Assembly: GCA_021199825.1 (NCBI GenBank)
Contig: JAJQHI010000247.1
Coordinates: forward strand, 1-5,972
DNA from: Bacillota bacterium
Lineage (GTDB): Bacteria; Bacillota; Clostridia; Oscillospirales; CAG-272
DNA length: 5,972 nucleotides
Direction: 5' to 3'
Shown here: piece by piece, positions 1-5,972 of the stretch
How the letters are laid out: each line of letters starts with the position of its first letter
Position numbering within the stretch: the stretch's first letter is position 1
The notes under the pieces: model-generated
Databases searched by the model: none
Told to the model about the DNA's origin: nothing
What the model saw: the letters and a program-made list of their open reading frames with translations, nothing else
Made by a program: the position numbers and the translations under genes

Positions 1-1
1 G

Positions 2-826
2 CATACATATGAGGCTGTCAGTACGGGAAAGGTTGATTCAAAGTTCGGCGTTCCAGTGGCGACGGGGCAGGCAGAGGAATTTGTGAAGGCGGCGCTTGAG
101 TGCGCGAATTTGAAGCTTATAGGATACCATTGTCACGTCGGCTCGCTTGTATTTGACACTGAAATGTCAGTTTACAGCGACGCAGCGCGCGTCATGCTCG
201 ATTTTTCGCGCGATATGAGGAAGGTATTCGGATATTACCCTGAATACATAAGTCTTGGCGGCGGGTATGGGGTCAGATATGTGAAATCCGATCCACCGGT
301 TGACATACCGAAAAACATAGCGTCGCTTTCGGACTACATGAAGGCGCACTGCGAGGCTGAAGGGATTCCTATGCCGAAGGTTATAATGGAACCGGGGCGC
401 AGTATAGTCGCCGACGCGGGGATGACAATATACACTGTCGGCAGCGTGAAAAACATAAGGGGATACAAGACATACGTCGCCGTTGACGGGGGAATGACGG
501 ACAATCCGCGCTACGCGCTTTATCGCTCCTCATATACGGTGCTTCCTGCCCTCAGGCGCGGGGATGAGATGATATGCGACCTTGTCGGCAAGTGCTGCGA
601 GAGCGGGGATATAATTCAGTCGGGAGTATCGCTTCCCGCGGCAACCGCGCGCGGTGACAGAGTGGCTGTGATGACGACGGGAGCTTATAATTATTCAATG
701 GCGTCAAATTATAACCGCATTCCGCGTTCGCCCGTCATTATGGTAAACGAAAGAGGTGCTTTCACCGTTGTAAGGCGCGAGACGCCTGAGGATGTAACGT
801 CCCTTGACGTGCTTGATATTGAGTGA
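2..826 (+). CDS. lysA: Diaminopimelate decarboxylase, 5'-truncated by window edge
   Basis: PLP-dependent enzyme that decarboxylates meso-diaminopimelate to L-lysine in the cytoplasm, the last step of lysine synthesis. The frame is open from base 2 (HTYEAVSTGKVDSKFGVP...), so the gene begins left of the window; the in-frame GTG at 56 is internal. The visible 274 residues are the C-terminal two-thirds of a family usually about 420 residues long. Family motifs seen: DSKFG (residues 12-16 of the fragment), HCHVGS in the barrel, GGGYG (PLP phosphate contact), EPGRSIVADAG, CESGDII carrying the active-site cysteine contributed across the dimer, and GAYNYSMASNYN near the end. The PLP-binding lysine lies in the missing N-terminal part. 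The order of motifs and the DSKFG and CESGD signatures favour LysA over the related ornithine/arginine decarboxylases or carboxynorspermidine decarboxylase. The stop TGA is followed within six bases by a terminator, so lysA is the last gene of its unit. Confidence 0.93.
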   Translation, partial: HTYEAVSTGKVDSKFGVPVATGQAEEFVKAALECANLKLIGYHCHVGSLVFDTEMSVYSDAARVMLDFSRDMRKVFGYYPEYISLGGGYGVRYVKSDPPVDIPKNIASLSDYMKAHCEAEGIPMPKVIMEPGRSIVADAGMTIYTVGSVKNIRGYKTYVAVDGGMTDNPRYALYRSSYTVLPALRRGDEMICDLVGKCCESGDIIQSGVSLPAATARGDRVAVMTTGAYNYSMASNYNRIPRSPVIMVNERGAFTVVRRETPEDVTSLDVLDIE

Positions 827-831
827 CTTTT

Positions 832-886
832 GCGGTCGGCATTCATTCAAACGTTATTTGCCTGAATGCCGGCTGCCTTTTATTTT
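832..886 (+). terminator. Rho-independent terminator after lysA
   Basis: Bases 832-845 pair with 863-876 to give a 14-bp stem with two G-U wobbles. A 2x2 internal loop (TT/CC) follows, then four more pairs (848-851 with 857-860) around a 5-base CGTTA loop. The stem is followed directly by CC and TTTTATTTT (878-886). It starts six bases after the lysA stop and lies upstream of the upp promoter, so it should separate the two units. There is no A-rich stretch on its left side, so it does not look bidirectional. Confidence 0.88.
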
Positions 887-909
887 GAATAAAGATTCAC
901 TATTGATAT

Positions 910-938
910 TTGCAGTTTTGCGCTTGATATGTTATAAT
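910..938 (+). promoter_or_regulatory. Extended -10 sigma-A type promoter for the upp operon
   Basis: A perfect TATAAT at 933-938 is preceded by TG one base upstream (930-931), making an extended -10 element. A weak -35, TTGCAG (910-915), sits at the ideal 17-base spacing. The flanking sequence is AT-rich. Transcription would start at about 943-948, giving a leader of roughly 30 bases before the upp ATG. The position between the lysA terminator and upp fits a single promoter driving the four downstream genes. No operator-like dyad is evident beside it. Confidence 0.8.
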
Positions 939-952
939 ATATGCGTCAGAAA

Positions 953-962
953 TTTTTTTTTT
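953..962 (+). promoter_or_regulatory. T10 homopolymer in the upp leader, possible UTP-sensing slippage site
   Basis: Ten consecutive T residues lie between the predicted start of transcription (about 943-948) and the ribosome site GGAGG at 963. E. coli upp, codBA and pyrBI are known to use T-runs at the start of the transcript for UTP-dependent reiterative transcription. Here the run begins some 5-10 bases downstream of the likely start, further in than the E. coli examples, so the role is inferred and uncertain. It is not a terminator tail: no hairpin precedes it within the short leader. Confidence 0.35.
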
Positions 963-967
963 GGAGG
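963..967 (+). promoter_or_regulatory. Ribosome binding site fixing the upp start
   Basis: GGAGG lies eight bases before the ATG at 976. An upstream in-frame TTG at 961 overlaps this site and cannot be the start, so the site decides in favour of ATG 976. Confidence 0.88.
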
Positions 968-975
968 ATGCCATA

Positions 976-1599
976 ATGGTACATGTACTTAACCACCCGC
1001 TGATAACGCACAAGCTTGCGATTATGCGCAGCAAGGATACGGGAACGAGGGATTTCCGCGAGCTGCTTTATGAGATTGCGATGCTCATGACATATGAGAT
1101 AACGCGCGATCTACCCACTGAGAAGGTGGAAATCGAAACGCCCATCTGCAAGATGGAAACTGAGATGATTCAGGGCAAAAAGCTCGCCGTGGTTCCGATT
1201 CTTCGTGCGGGACTCGGCATGGCTGACGGCTTTTTGAAGATTGAGCCTGCCGCAAAGGTTGGACATATCGGCCTTTACCGTGATCCTGATACAAAGCAGC
1301 CCGTGCTTTATTACTGCAAGCTGCCTGATGATGTGTCGGAACGCCTTTGTGTTGTGACTGATCCGATGCTCGCGACCGGAGGCTCTGCCGCTGACGCCAT
1401 TTCAATACTCAAGGAAAAGGGCGTGAAGAACATCAAGCTCATGTGTTTGGTCGGCGCGCCTGAGGGAGTGGAGCTTCTTCAAAAGCTGCATCCCGATGTC
1501 GATGTCTTTTTGGCGGCGCTTGATGAGTGCCTCAACGAAAACAAGTATATTGTTCCGGGGCTTGGAGACGCCGGCGACAGAATTTTTGGGACGCTTTAA
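976..1599 (+). CDS. upp: Uracil phosphoribosyltransferase
   Basis: Cytoplasmic salvage enzyme that converts uracil plus PRPP to UMP and pyrophosphate. The product is 207 residues, the normal family length (about 208 in E. coli and B. subtilis). Typical landmarks are the N-terminal [13 protein letters not shown] (6-18) and R25-D26-F27 region, the PILRAGLGM segment (74-82), GLYRDP (99-104), the PRPP-binding loop DPMLATGGS (129-137) and the C-terminal uracil-binding [13 protein letters not shown] (194-206). All key motifs are intact, so it should be active. The ATG start is chosen because it has GGAGG eight bases upstream and gives the usual [11 protein letters not shown]-terminus. It is the first gene of the inferred four-gene unit, about 30 bases downstream of the probable transcription start. 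Its stop TAA shares one base with the next gene's ATG (TAATG), implying translational coupling. Regulation by pyrimidine level is plausible given the T10 leader run but not shown. Confidence 0.97.
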   Translation: MVHVLNHPLITHKLAIMRSKDTGTRDFRELLYEIAMLMTYEITRDLPTEKVEIETPICKMETEMIQGKKLAVVPILRAGLGMADGFLKIEPAAKVGHIGLYRDPDTKQPVLYYCKLPDDVSERLCVVTDPMLATGGSAADAISILKEKGVKNIKLMCLVGAPEGVELLQKLHPDVDVFLAALDECLNENKYIVPGLGDAGDRIFGTL

Positions 1600-2612
1600 T
1601 GAGAACTCTCACCGTCGGTGAAAATGACGGCGGTCAGCGCCTTGACAGATTCCTCACAAAGGCGACAGTCGGACTTCCGAATGCTCTCCTTTATAAATAT
1701 ATCCGCAAAAAGTGCGTCAAGCTGAACGGAGAACGCACAACCCCTGAAAAAATACTTTCGGTGGGGGATGTCATAACGCTCTATATCAGCGATGAATTTT
1801 TCGGTGGGAGTAAAGCCGCTCCCAAGGGGCAGCGCTCGCACACGGGGGACGATATTTCTAAATTTTCGCCGACACTGACGGTCGTATATGAGGACGAGAA
1901 TATTATAATTTGCGACAAGCCTGTCGGGATGCTCGTTCATTCGGGCGACGCCGTGGGCACACCCGTCAGGAGCGTTTCCGATGAGAGCCGGACGCTCATC
2001 GGGTACATTTGGGCGTATCTTTATTCAAAGGGCGAATATTCGCCCAACGATGAAAAAACGTTTGCGCCTGCCCTTTGCCACAGGCTCGACCGCAACACGC
2101 GGGGGCTTGTCATTGCCGCGAAAAACGCGCAGGCTCTGCGCGAGATGAACGAGATCATAAAGCGCCGTTATATTGAAAAATATTATCTTTGCGCCGTTCA
2201 CGGTACGCCTCATCCGAGGTCGGGTGAGCTTCACGGGTATCTTTTGAGGGATGAAGGCAAGGGGCAGGTGAAGGTCTTCGGGCACCGCGTCGCGGGGGCA
2301 AAGGAGATTAAGACCGGGTACCGTGTGATAAAAACGAGCGGTGACTTGTCGCTGCTTGAGGTTAAGCTAATAACGGGCAGAACCCATCAGATACGCGCGC
2401 ACCTTGAATATGCGGGATATCCGCTTTTGGGAGAGGGCAAGTACGGAAAAAACGCCGATGACAGGCGGCGCGGGTACAGGTCACAGGCGCTCGCTGCCTA
2501 CCGTGTGAGGTTTTCTCTGCCGGACGGTTACGACGGCAGGCTTTCATATTTGTCGGGCAGGAGCTTTGAGATTGACCGCTCGACCCTGAATTTTATGAAG
2601 GAGTTTGAATGA
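1599..2612 (+). CDS. RluA-family 23S rRNA pseudouridine synthase
   Basis: Isomerises selected uridines in RNA, probably 23S rRNA, to pseudouridine; the exact target cannot be read from sequence. It has 337 residues. An N-terminal S4 RNA-binding domain spans about 12-65 (GGQRLDRFL..., CVKLNGERT, VGDVITLYI) and a pseudouridine synthase domain spans about 93-320. The catalytic aspartate is D164 in HRLDRNTRG (161-169). Other family motifs are DKPVGMLVHSGD (106-117), the tyrosine stretch RRYIEKYYL (189-197) and GRTHQIRAHL (260-269), followed by LLGEGKYG (276-283). The S4 plus catalytic layout matches the RluC/RluD type. R168 sits where many members have Ser, Thr or Gly. The ATG at 1599 is chosen because it makes the TAATG junction with upp and begins the S4 domain; the frame is open further upstream only as overlap inside upp. 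No strong ribosome site precedes it, so translation is probably coupled to upp. It overlaps lnt by four bases. Confidence 0.93.
   Translation: MRTLTVGENDGGQRLDRFLTKATVGLPNALLYKYIRKKCVKLNGERTTPEKILSVGDVITLYISDEFFGGSKAAPKGQRSHTGDDISKFSPTLTVVYEDENIIICDKPVGMLVHSGDAVGTPVRSVSDESRTLIGYIWAYLYSKGEYSPNDEKTFAPALCHRLDRNTRGLVIAAKNAQALREMNEIIKRRYIEKYYLCAVHGTPHPRSGELHGYLLRDEGKGQVKVFGHRVAGAKEIKTGYRVIKTSGDLSLLEVKLITGRTHQIRAHLEYAGYPLLGEGKYGKNADDRRRGYRSQALAAYRVRFSLPDGYDGRLSYLSGRSFEIDRSTLNFMKEFE
2597..2603 (+). promoter_or_regulatory. Ribosome binding site for lnt
   Basis: GAAGGAG lies inside the end of the pseudouridine synthase gene, five bases before the lnt ATG at 2609. It supports the overlapping ATGA start. 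Confidence 0.75.
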
Positions 2613-4279
2613 AGGAGATAAAGAGGAGATATATTTTTCCTGTCTGCGCTGTTTCGGGTGCGCTGACGGGAATGACAGTTTCGTATATTATACCGTCGGG
2701 ATTTGAGTATTGCACGATGGTGCCTCTCTTTGTCGTCGTTTTGCTCACGTCGCTGAATATGCCCGATGAGGGCAGGATTTTCAAAAAGACAATACTGCGC
2801 GGACTTTTTATAGGTATCTCGTATTTTTACCCGTTTTACCTTGTCGTGTGGTATTGGCTTTTGACTATGTACCCGCTTGATTTCACGGGTATGTCCTCAG
2901 GCGCGGCGCTGGCGGCGATTCTGATAGCGTGGCTGGGGCTTCCGCTTCTTCAGGCGCTGGTCGCAATGCTTCAGGTGCCGCTCTATCTTTTCGCGTCACG
3001 CTCCTGTATTACGTCGGGCAAAAATGTACTGAAGCTCGTTTTGCCCTTGGTATATGGATGCGTTTATATTTTCTTTGAATGGACGGAAACATTGACCTGG
3101 GCGGGTGTGCCTTGGGGACGTTTGGCGATAGGTCAGGCTTACACGTCCGTGTTCATCCAAACGGCATCGCTTTTCGGCTCGTATTTTATCACGCTTGTCA
3201 TCGTTTTGGTGAATGCGTATATCGCTTATGCGGCTGTTTCATTTGCGCGCTCAAAGAAAAAGCGCGCGGTGATTTCGGGCGGCGCTGCCGCCGCTGTATT
3301 TTGTGCGAATTTGGCTGCGGGCACTGCCATACTCGCATCAAGGGAGGCGGATGATGAGAGCTCAGTGGTGACCGTCGCGGCAATTCAGGGTAATATTTCA
3401 TCGCGTGAAAAATGGGGATCCGACTGGGGCTTTTACGACTATGCCGAGATATATGAGGAGCTTTCGCTCGCCGCTGCAGAGGACGGTGCGGAGCTGATTT
3501 TGTGGACCGAAACCTCGATTCCGTATTCGGTAAATATTCATTCTTATATGACGGATTTCATTGAATCGATTTCGGAGGAGTGCGGCACTGCCGTTTTGGC
3601 GACAGCCTTTTGGCGTGAAACAGATGAGGATGGAGAGGCTGTGACCTATAACACCGTCATGCAGGTGACGCCTGAGGGCGGCATTGACACGGATAATCTT
3701 TATTTTAAACGAAGGCTTGTTCCGTTTGGCGAATTTGTGCCGTATGAAAATTTAATCAAAGTGATATTCCCGCCGTTGGCGGAGCTTGGAATGTTCGGCA
3801 GCAGCATAACGACTGGGGATGAGGCAACGGTCATTCCGACTGAATACGGAAACGTCGGCGCGCTTGTGTGTTTTGATTCGATATATGAAAATCTCGCCCG
3901 CTCATCGGTTCAGAACGGCGCCGAGATTCTGACGATTTCCACAAACGACTCGTGGTTTGGAGAGAGCGCAGCGCTTTATCAGCACACGGCTCAGGCGATT
4001 TTGCGCGCCGTTGAAAATGACAGATACGTTGTCCGTGCGGGAAACACAGGATACACATGCATCATTTCGCCGTCGGGCGAGATTATAAACGACGCGGAGA
4101 TAAATGAGCGCACATATATTGTGTCGGACGTTTACGCAAGGAATACGACAACCCTGTATACGGCGACGGGAAATATAATAATTTTCATATCTGCCGTGTT
4201 TTCGCTTATTGTGCTGGCGGACGCGTTTTTTCGCATTCGCGCCGGAAATAAAAAACACTCATTGGAGACGAGCAAATGA
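2609..4279 (+). CDS. lnt: Apolipoprotein N-acyltransferase
   Basis: Integral membrane enzyme that adds a third acyl chain, from a phospholipid, to the N-terminal cysteine of diacylated lipoproteins on the outer face of the cytoplasmic membrane. The product is 556 residues, slightly longer than E. coli Lnt (512). About seven hydrophobic segments fill residues 8-243 (roughly 8-30, 33-50, 61-88, 98-130, 140-158, 188-213, 219-243). A nitrilase-like domain spans about 253-505, and a final membrane helix about 521-541 leads to a basic cytoplasmic tail. The catalytic triad aligns as E301 (WTETSIPY), K367 (YFKRRLVPFGEFVPYE) and C421 (LVCFDSIYE). W269 (QGN...KW) and E375 (FGEFVP) match other residues important in E. 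coli. TNDSWFG, YQHTAQ, RAVEN and VRAGNTGYT (residues 445-483) are also typical. After the cysteine it has F-D rather than the E. coli Y-E. The start overlaps the upstream stop as ATGA. All catalytic residues are present, so function is likely. Confidence 0.93.
   Translation: MKEIKRRYIFPVCAVSGALTGMTVSYIIPSGFEYCTMVPLFVVVLLTSLNMPDEGRIFKKTILRGLFIGISYFYPFYLVVWYWLLTMYPLDFTGMSSGAALAAILIAWLGLPLLQALVAMLQVPLYLFASRSCITSGKNVLKLVLPLVYGCVYIFFEWTETLTWAGVPWGRLAIGQAYTSVFIQTASLFGSYFITLVIVLVNAYIAYAAVSFARSKKKRAVISGGAAAAVFCANLAAGTAILASREADDESSVVTVAAIQGNISSREKWGSDWGFYDYAEIYEELSLAAAEDGAELILWTETSIPYSVNIHSYMTDFIESISEECGTAVLATAFWRETDEDGEAVTYNTVMQVTPEGGIDTDNLYFKRRLVPFGEFVPYENLIKVIFPPLAELGMFGSSITTGDEATVIPTEYGNVGALVCFDSIYENLARSSVQNGAEILTISTNDSWFGESAALYQHTAQAILRAVENDRYVVRAGNTGYTCIISPSGEIINDAEINERTYIVSDVYARNTTTLYTATGNIIIFISAVFSLIVLADAFFRIRAGNKKHSLETSK
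4264..4267 (+). promoter_or_regulatory. Ribosome binding site for xylB
   Basis: GGAG lies eight bases before the ATG at 4276, inside the end of lnt. It supports the ATGA overlap start. Confidence 0.65.
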
Positions 4280-5799
4280 ACTATCTTATAGGAATAGACA
4301 TAGGAACATCGGGGACAAAAACAGCGCTTTTTGATGAAAACGGGCAGGTTATTTCGTCAAAGACAGTCGAATATCCGCTTTATCAGCCCAAAATTGGCTG
4401 GGCGGAGCAGGACCCGGACGACTGGGTAAACGCCGCTTTTGAGGGGCTTCGCGCTGTATGCGCGGATATTGACGTTTGCAAGGTGCGCGGCATAGGGCTT
4501 TCGGGGCAGATGCATGGGCTTGTCATGCTTGACGGGAACGGGAAGCTTCTGCGCCGCAGCATTATATGGTGCGACCAGCGGACGGAGGAGCAGTGCCGAA
4601 GGATAACGGACGCTGTAGGCGTCGAGCGGCTGCTTGAGATAACGAAGTCGCCCGCACTGACCGGGTTTACCGCGTCAAAGATACTCTGGGTACGCGATAA
4701 CGAGCCGCGTATATACGAGGCGTGCCGCCATATACTTTTGCCGAAGGATTATGTGAGGTATAAGCTGACGGGAGAGCTTGCGACGGACGTGTCGGACGCG
4801 TCGGGAGTGCAGCTTTTCGATATTGGAGCACGGCGCTGGTCGGCTGAGATGACGGAGAGGCTTGGAATTGACATCTCCCTGTTGCCGCGCGTTTATGAGT
4901 CGAGCGAGATTACGGGCGTTTTGTCCGCGGAGGCATCGCGCGCGACGGGGCTGCCGTCTGGCATTCCAGTTGTGGGAGGTGCCGGCGACAATGAAGCCGC
5001 GGCTGTCGGATGCGGCGTCGTTGCGGATGGGGACGCTTTTGCCACAATCGGAATGAGCGGTGTTGTATTTGCGCACAGCAGCTCATTGAAAGCAGACCCG
5101 CACGGGCGCATTCACAGCTTCTGTGCCGCCATGCCGAACGAATATCATGTCATGGGAGTGATTCAGTCGGCGGGGCTTTCGCTCAGATGGCTGCGCGACA
5201 ATATATGCGCGCCCGAATGCGAAGCGGCGAGGTCATTGGGGCTTGACACATATGCCGTTATGGACAGAGAGGCTGAAAAAGTTCCGGTCGGCTCAAACGG
5301 ACTTCTCTTCATGCCTTATCTTATGGGTGAGCGCTCACCTCATCTTGACCCTCAGGCAAGAGGCGGATTTGTCGGGCTTACGGCATCCCACGTGCGCGCC
5401 GACATGATTCGCTCCGTTATGGAAGGGGTGACATTCGCCCTTCGCGACTGTCTTTCGGTATTTGATGCGGCGGGCATTGCTCCTCACAGCATGACGCTTT
5501 GCGGAGGCGGCGCATCGAGCCCGCTTTGGAGGCAGATTGCAGCCGATATTTTCGGGTGTGATGTCAATATAGTCAAATCAAATGAGGGAGGGGCTCTCGG
5601 CGCGGCAATCCTCGCGGGCGTCGGCGCCGGAGTTTACGGCGACGTGAAATCGGCGTGCAGGGATATAATAAAGCCGTCGCTTGTTTATCATCCGAACCCT
5701 GAAAGCCGACGCCTTTACGACGAATATTATGAGGTATTCCGCGGACTTTATTCGGCGCTGAAGAAATCAAATCGCAAAATCGCGCAGACAGGAAAATAA
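4276..5799 (+). CDS. xylB: FGGY-family carbohydrate kinase, probable D-xylulokinase
   Basis: Phosphorylates D-xylulose with ATP to xylulose 5-phosphate, feeding the pentose phosphate pathway in the cytoplasm. The 507-residue product covers the whole two-domain FGGY fold (E. coli XylB is 484). The N-terminal domain has IGIDIGTSGTK (5-15, ATP phosphate loop with D8), WAEQDPDDW (42-50), the xylulokinase signature SGQMHG (76-81, substrate contacts M79 and H80), IIWCDQRT (96-103), GFTASKILWV (130-139) and LLPKDYVRYKLTGE (154-167). The catalytic base is D238 in GGAGDN. The C-terminal domain has HSFC (280-283), PYLMGERSPH (347-356), EGVTFALRDC (383-392) and the nucleotide-binding CGGGASSPLWRQ (409-420). 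One oddity is IGMSGV (258-263), where the family usually has GTSG, giving Met at 260. SGQMHG and overall similarity favour xylulokinase over glycerol, ribulose or gluconate kinase, but no xylose isomerase gene is adjacent, so the sugar is inferred. It is the last gene of the unit, before a terminator. Confidence 0.9.
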   Translation: MNYLIGIDIGTSGTKTALFDENGQVISSKTVEYPLYQPKIGWAEQDPDDWVNAAFEGLRAVCADIDVCKVRGIGLSGQMHGLVMLDGNGKLLRRSIIWCDQRTEEQCRRITDAVGVERLLEITKSPALTGFTASKILWVRDNEPRIYEACRHILLPKDYVRYKLTGELATDVSDASGVQLFDIGARRWSAEMTERLGIDISLLPRVYESSEITGVLSAEASRATGLPSGIPVVGGAGDNEAAAVGCGVVADGDAFATIGMSGVVFAHSSSLKADPHGRIHSFCAAMPNEYHVMGVIQSAGLSLRWLRDNICAPECEAARSLGLDTYAVMDREAEKVPVGSNGLLFMPYLMGERSPHLDPQARGGFVGLTASHVRADMIRSVMEGVTFALRDCLSVFDAAGIAPHSMTLCGGGASSPLWRQIAADIFGCDVNIVKSNEGGALGAAILAGVGAGVYGDVKSACRDIIKPSLVYHPNPESRRLYDEYYEVFRGLYSALKKSNRKIAQTGK

Positions 5800-5816
5800 A
5801 TATCACGGTGACACCT

Positions 5817-5852
5817 GGGGCGGGGAACGCAATATGCATTTCCCGTCCTTTT
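5817..5852 (+). terminator. Probable rho-independent terminator after xylB
   Basis: Bases 5817-5827 pair with 5839-5849 in an 11-bp stem, including three G-U wobbles. A C/A mismatch follows, then three more pairs (5829-5831 with 5835-5837) closing a 3-base loop. The T-tail is short (TTTT, 5849-5852), so efficiency may be modest. It starts 18 bases after the xylB stop and closes the inferred upp-to-xylB unit. Confidence 0.68.
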
Positions 5853-5972
5853 GTGAAACATGCACAAATAGCCGGGACAAATTGGACTGAAATTTCTACA
5901 CGCGATTTTCTCGAAAAAATCTGCTAATGTCAATATCAAATCGGACAAATCAAAAAGAATGAAGGAAAGAGA
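5853..5972 (+). promoter_or_regulatory. Right-edge intergenic region with palindrome, possible promoter and ribosome site
   Basis: No gene is seen here. Bases 5904-5921 form GATTTTCTCGAAAAAATC, an 18-base palindrome with one mismatched pair. It directly precedes TGCTAATGT (5922-5930), which could be an extended -10 element (TG-N-TAATGT) but has no clear -35. The final bases contain AAGGAAAGAG (5962-5971), resembling a ribosome site, so a plus-strand gene probably starts just beyond 5972. The promoter reading is weak; the palindrome itself is directly visible. Confidence 0.4.

Noticed and set aside
56..826. GTG at 56 as the start of lysA
   Set aside because: The frame stays open to base 2 and the upstream residues contain the family motif DSKFG, so the gene is truncated by the window rather than starting here.
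961..975. TTG at 961 as an upstream start for upp
   Set aside because: The codon overlaps the ribosome site, and ATG 976 gives the normal family N-terminus.
804..992. Small 62-codon open frame across the lysA-upp gap
   Set aside because: It overlaps the end of lysA, a terminator hairpin, the promoter, the T10 run and the upp start, and has no ribosome site or recognisable sequence.
1085..1405. 106-codon minus-strand open frame opposite upp
   Set aside because: Unusual Gln/Ser/Arg/His-rich composition, no ribosome site considered convincing, and complete overlap with conserved upp.
1527..1598. Upstream in-frame extension of the pseudouridine synthase inside upp
   Set aside because: The extra 24 residues are not S4-like and lie wholly within the upp coding region; ATG 1599 gives a normal start.
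1596..1940. 114-codon minus-strand open frame opposite the pseudouridine synthase
   Set aside because: It lies opposite the conserved S4 domain and the start of the catalytic domain, and resembles no known family.
3902..4258. 118-codon minus-strand open frame opposite lnt
   Set aside because: No family resemblance, and it lies opposite the conserved Lnt TNDSWFG region.
4675..5076. 133-codon minus-strand open frame opposite xylB
   Set aside because: It is composed of Arg/Ser-rich, low-complexity sequence opposite a well-conserved kinase gene. It looks like a shadow of GC-rich codon use.
5959..5972. ATG at 5959 as the start of the next gene
   Set aside because: No ribosome site lies upstream of it. 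The bases just after it look more like a ribosome site for a start beyond the window.
1..5972. CRISPR array, tRNA, mobile element or long repeats
   Set aside because: No spaced direct repeats, cloverleaf-like sequence, transposase motif or terminal inverted repeats were seen by eye on either strand.

Overview
The window holds five plus-strand protein genes, packed with few non-coding bases. It looks like chromosomal DNA from a mid-GC member of the Clostridia (Bacillota), perhaps a gut or anaerobic-digester lineage. This rests on clear GGAGG-type ribosome sites, ATGA-style gene overlaps, the style of the protein families and GC-rich but uneven codon use. The taxon is an inference; nothing here is diagnostic. 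No tRNA, rRNA, CRISPR array, insertion sequence or phage gene was seen.

Layout. Bases 2-826 are the 3' two-thirds of lysA (diaminopimelate decarboxylase, last step of lysine synthesis), cut by the left edge. A strong intrinsic terminator (832-886) closes that unit. An extended -10 promoter (910-938), a run of ten T residues (953-962) and a good ribosome site (963-967) lead into upp (uracil phosphoribosyltransferase, 976-1599). Three more genes follow with no gap: an RluA-family rRNA pseudouridine synthase (1599-2612, sharing one base with upp), lnt (apolipoprotein N-acyltransferase, 2609-4279, 4-base overlap) and an FGGY kinase most like D-xylulokinase, xylB (4276-5799, 4-base overlap). A second terminator-like hairpin (5817-5852) ends the unit. 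The last 120 bases are non-coding, with an imperfect 18-base palindrome beside a possible extended -10 element and a ribosome-site-like stretch at the very edge, so another plus-strand gene probably starts just past the window.

How the genes work together. upp, the pseudouridine synthase gene, lnt and xylB look like one operon bounded by two terminators. Their products serve different jobs: pyrimidine salvage, rRNA modification, lipoprotein maturation and pentose phosphorylation. The only direct metabolic link I can name is that Upp consumes PRPP, which derives from pentose phosphates that XylB could feed. That link is speculative. I see no wholly new system here. The points most worth a second look are the T10 tract in the upp leader, a Thr-to-Met change in the conserved GTSG motif of XylB, the presence and slightly altered catalytic motif of Lnt, and the palindrome near the right edge.
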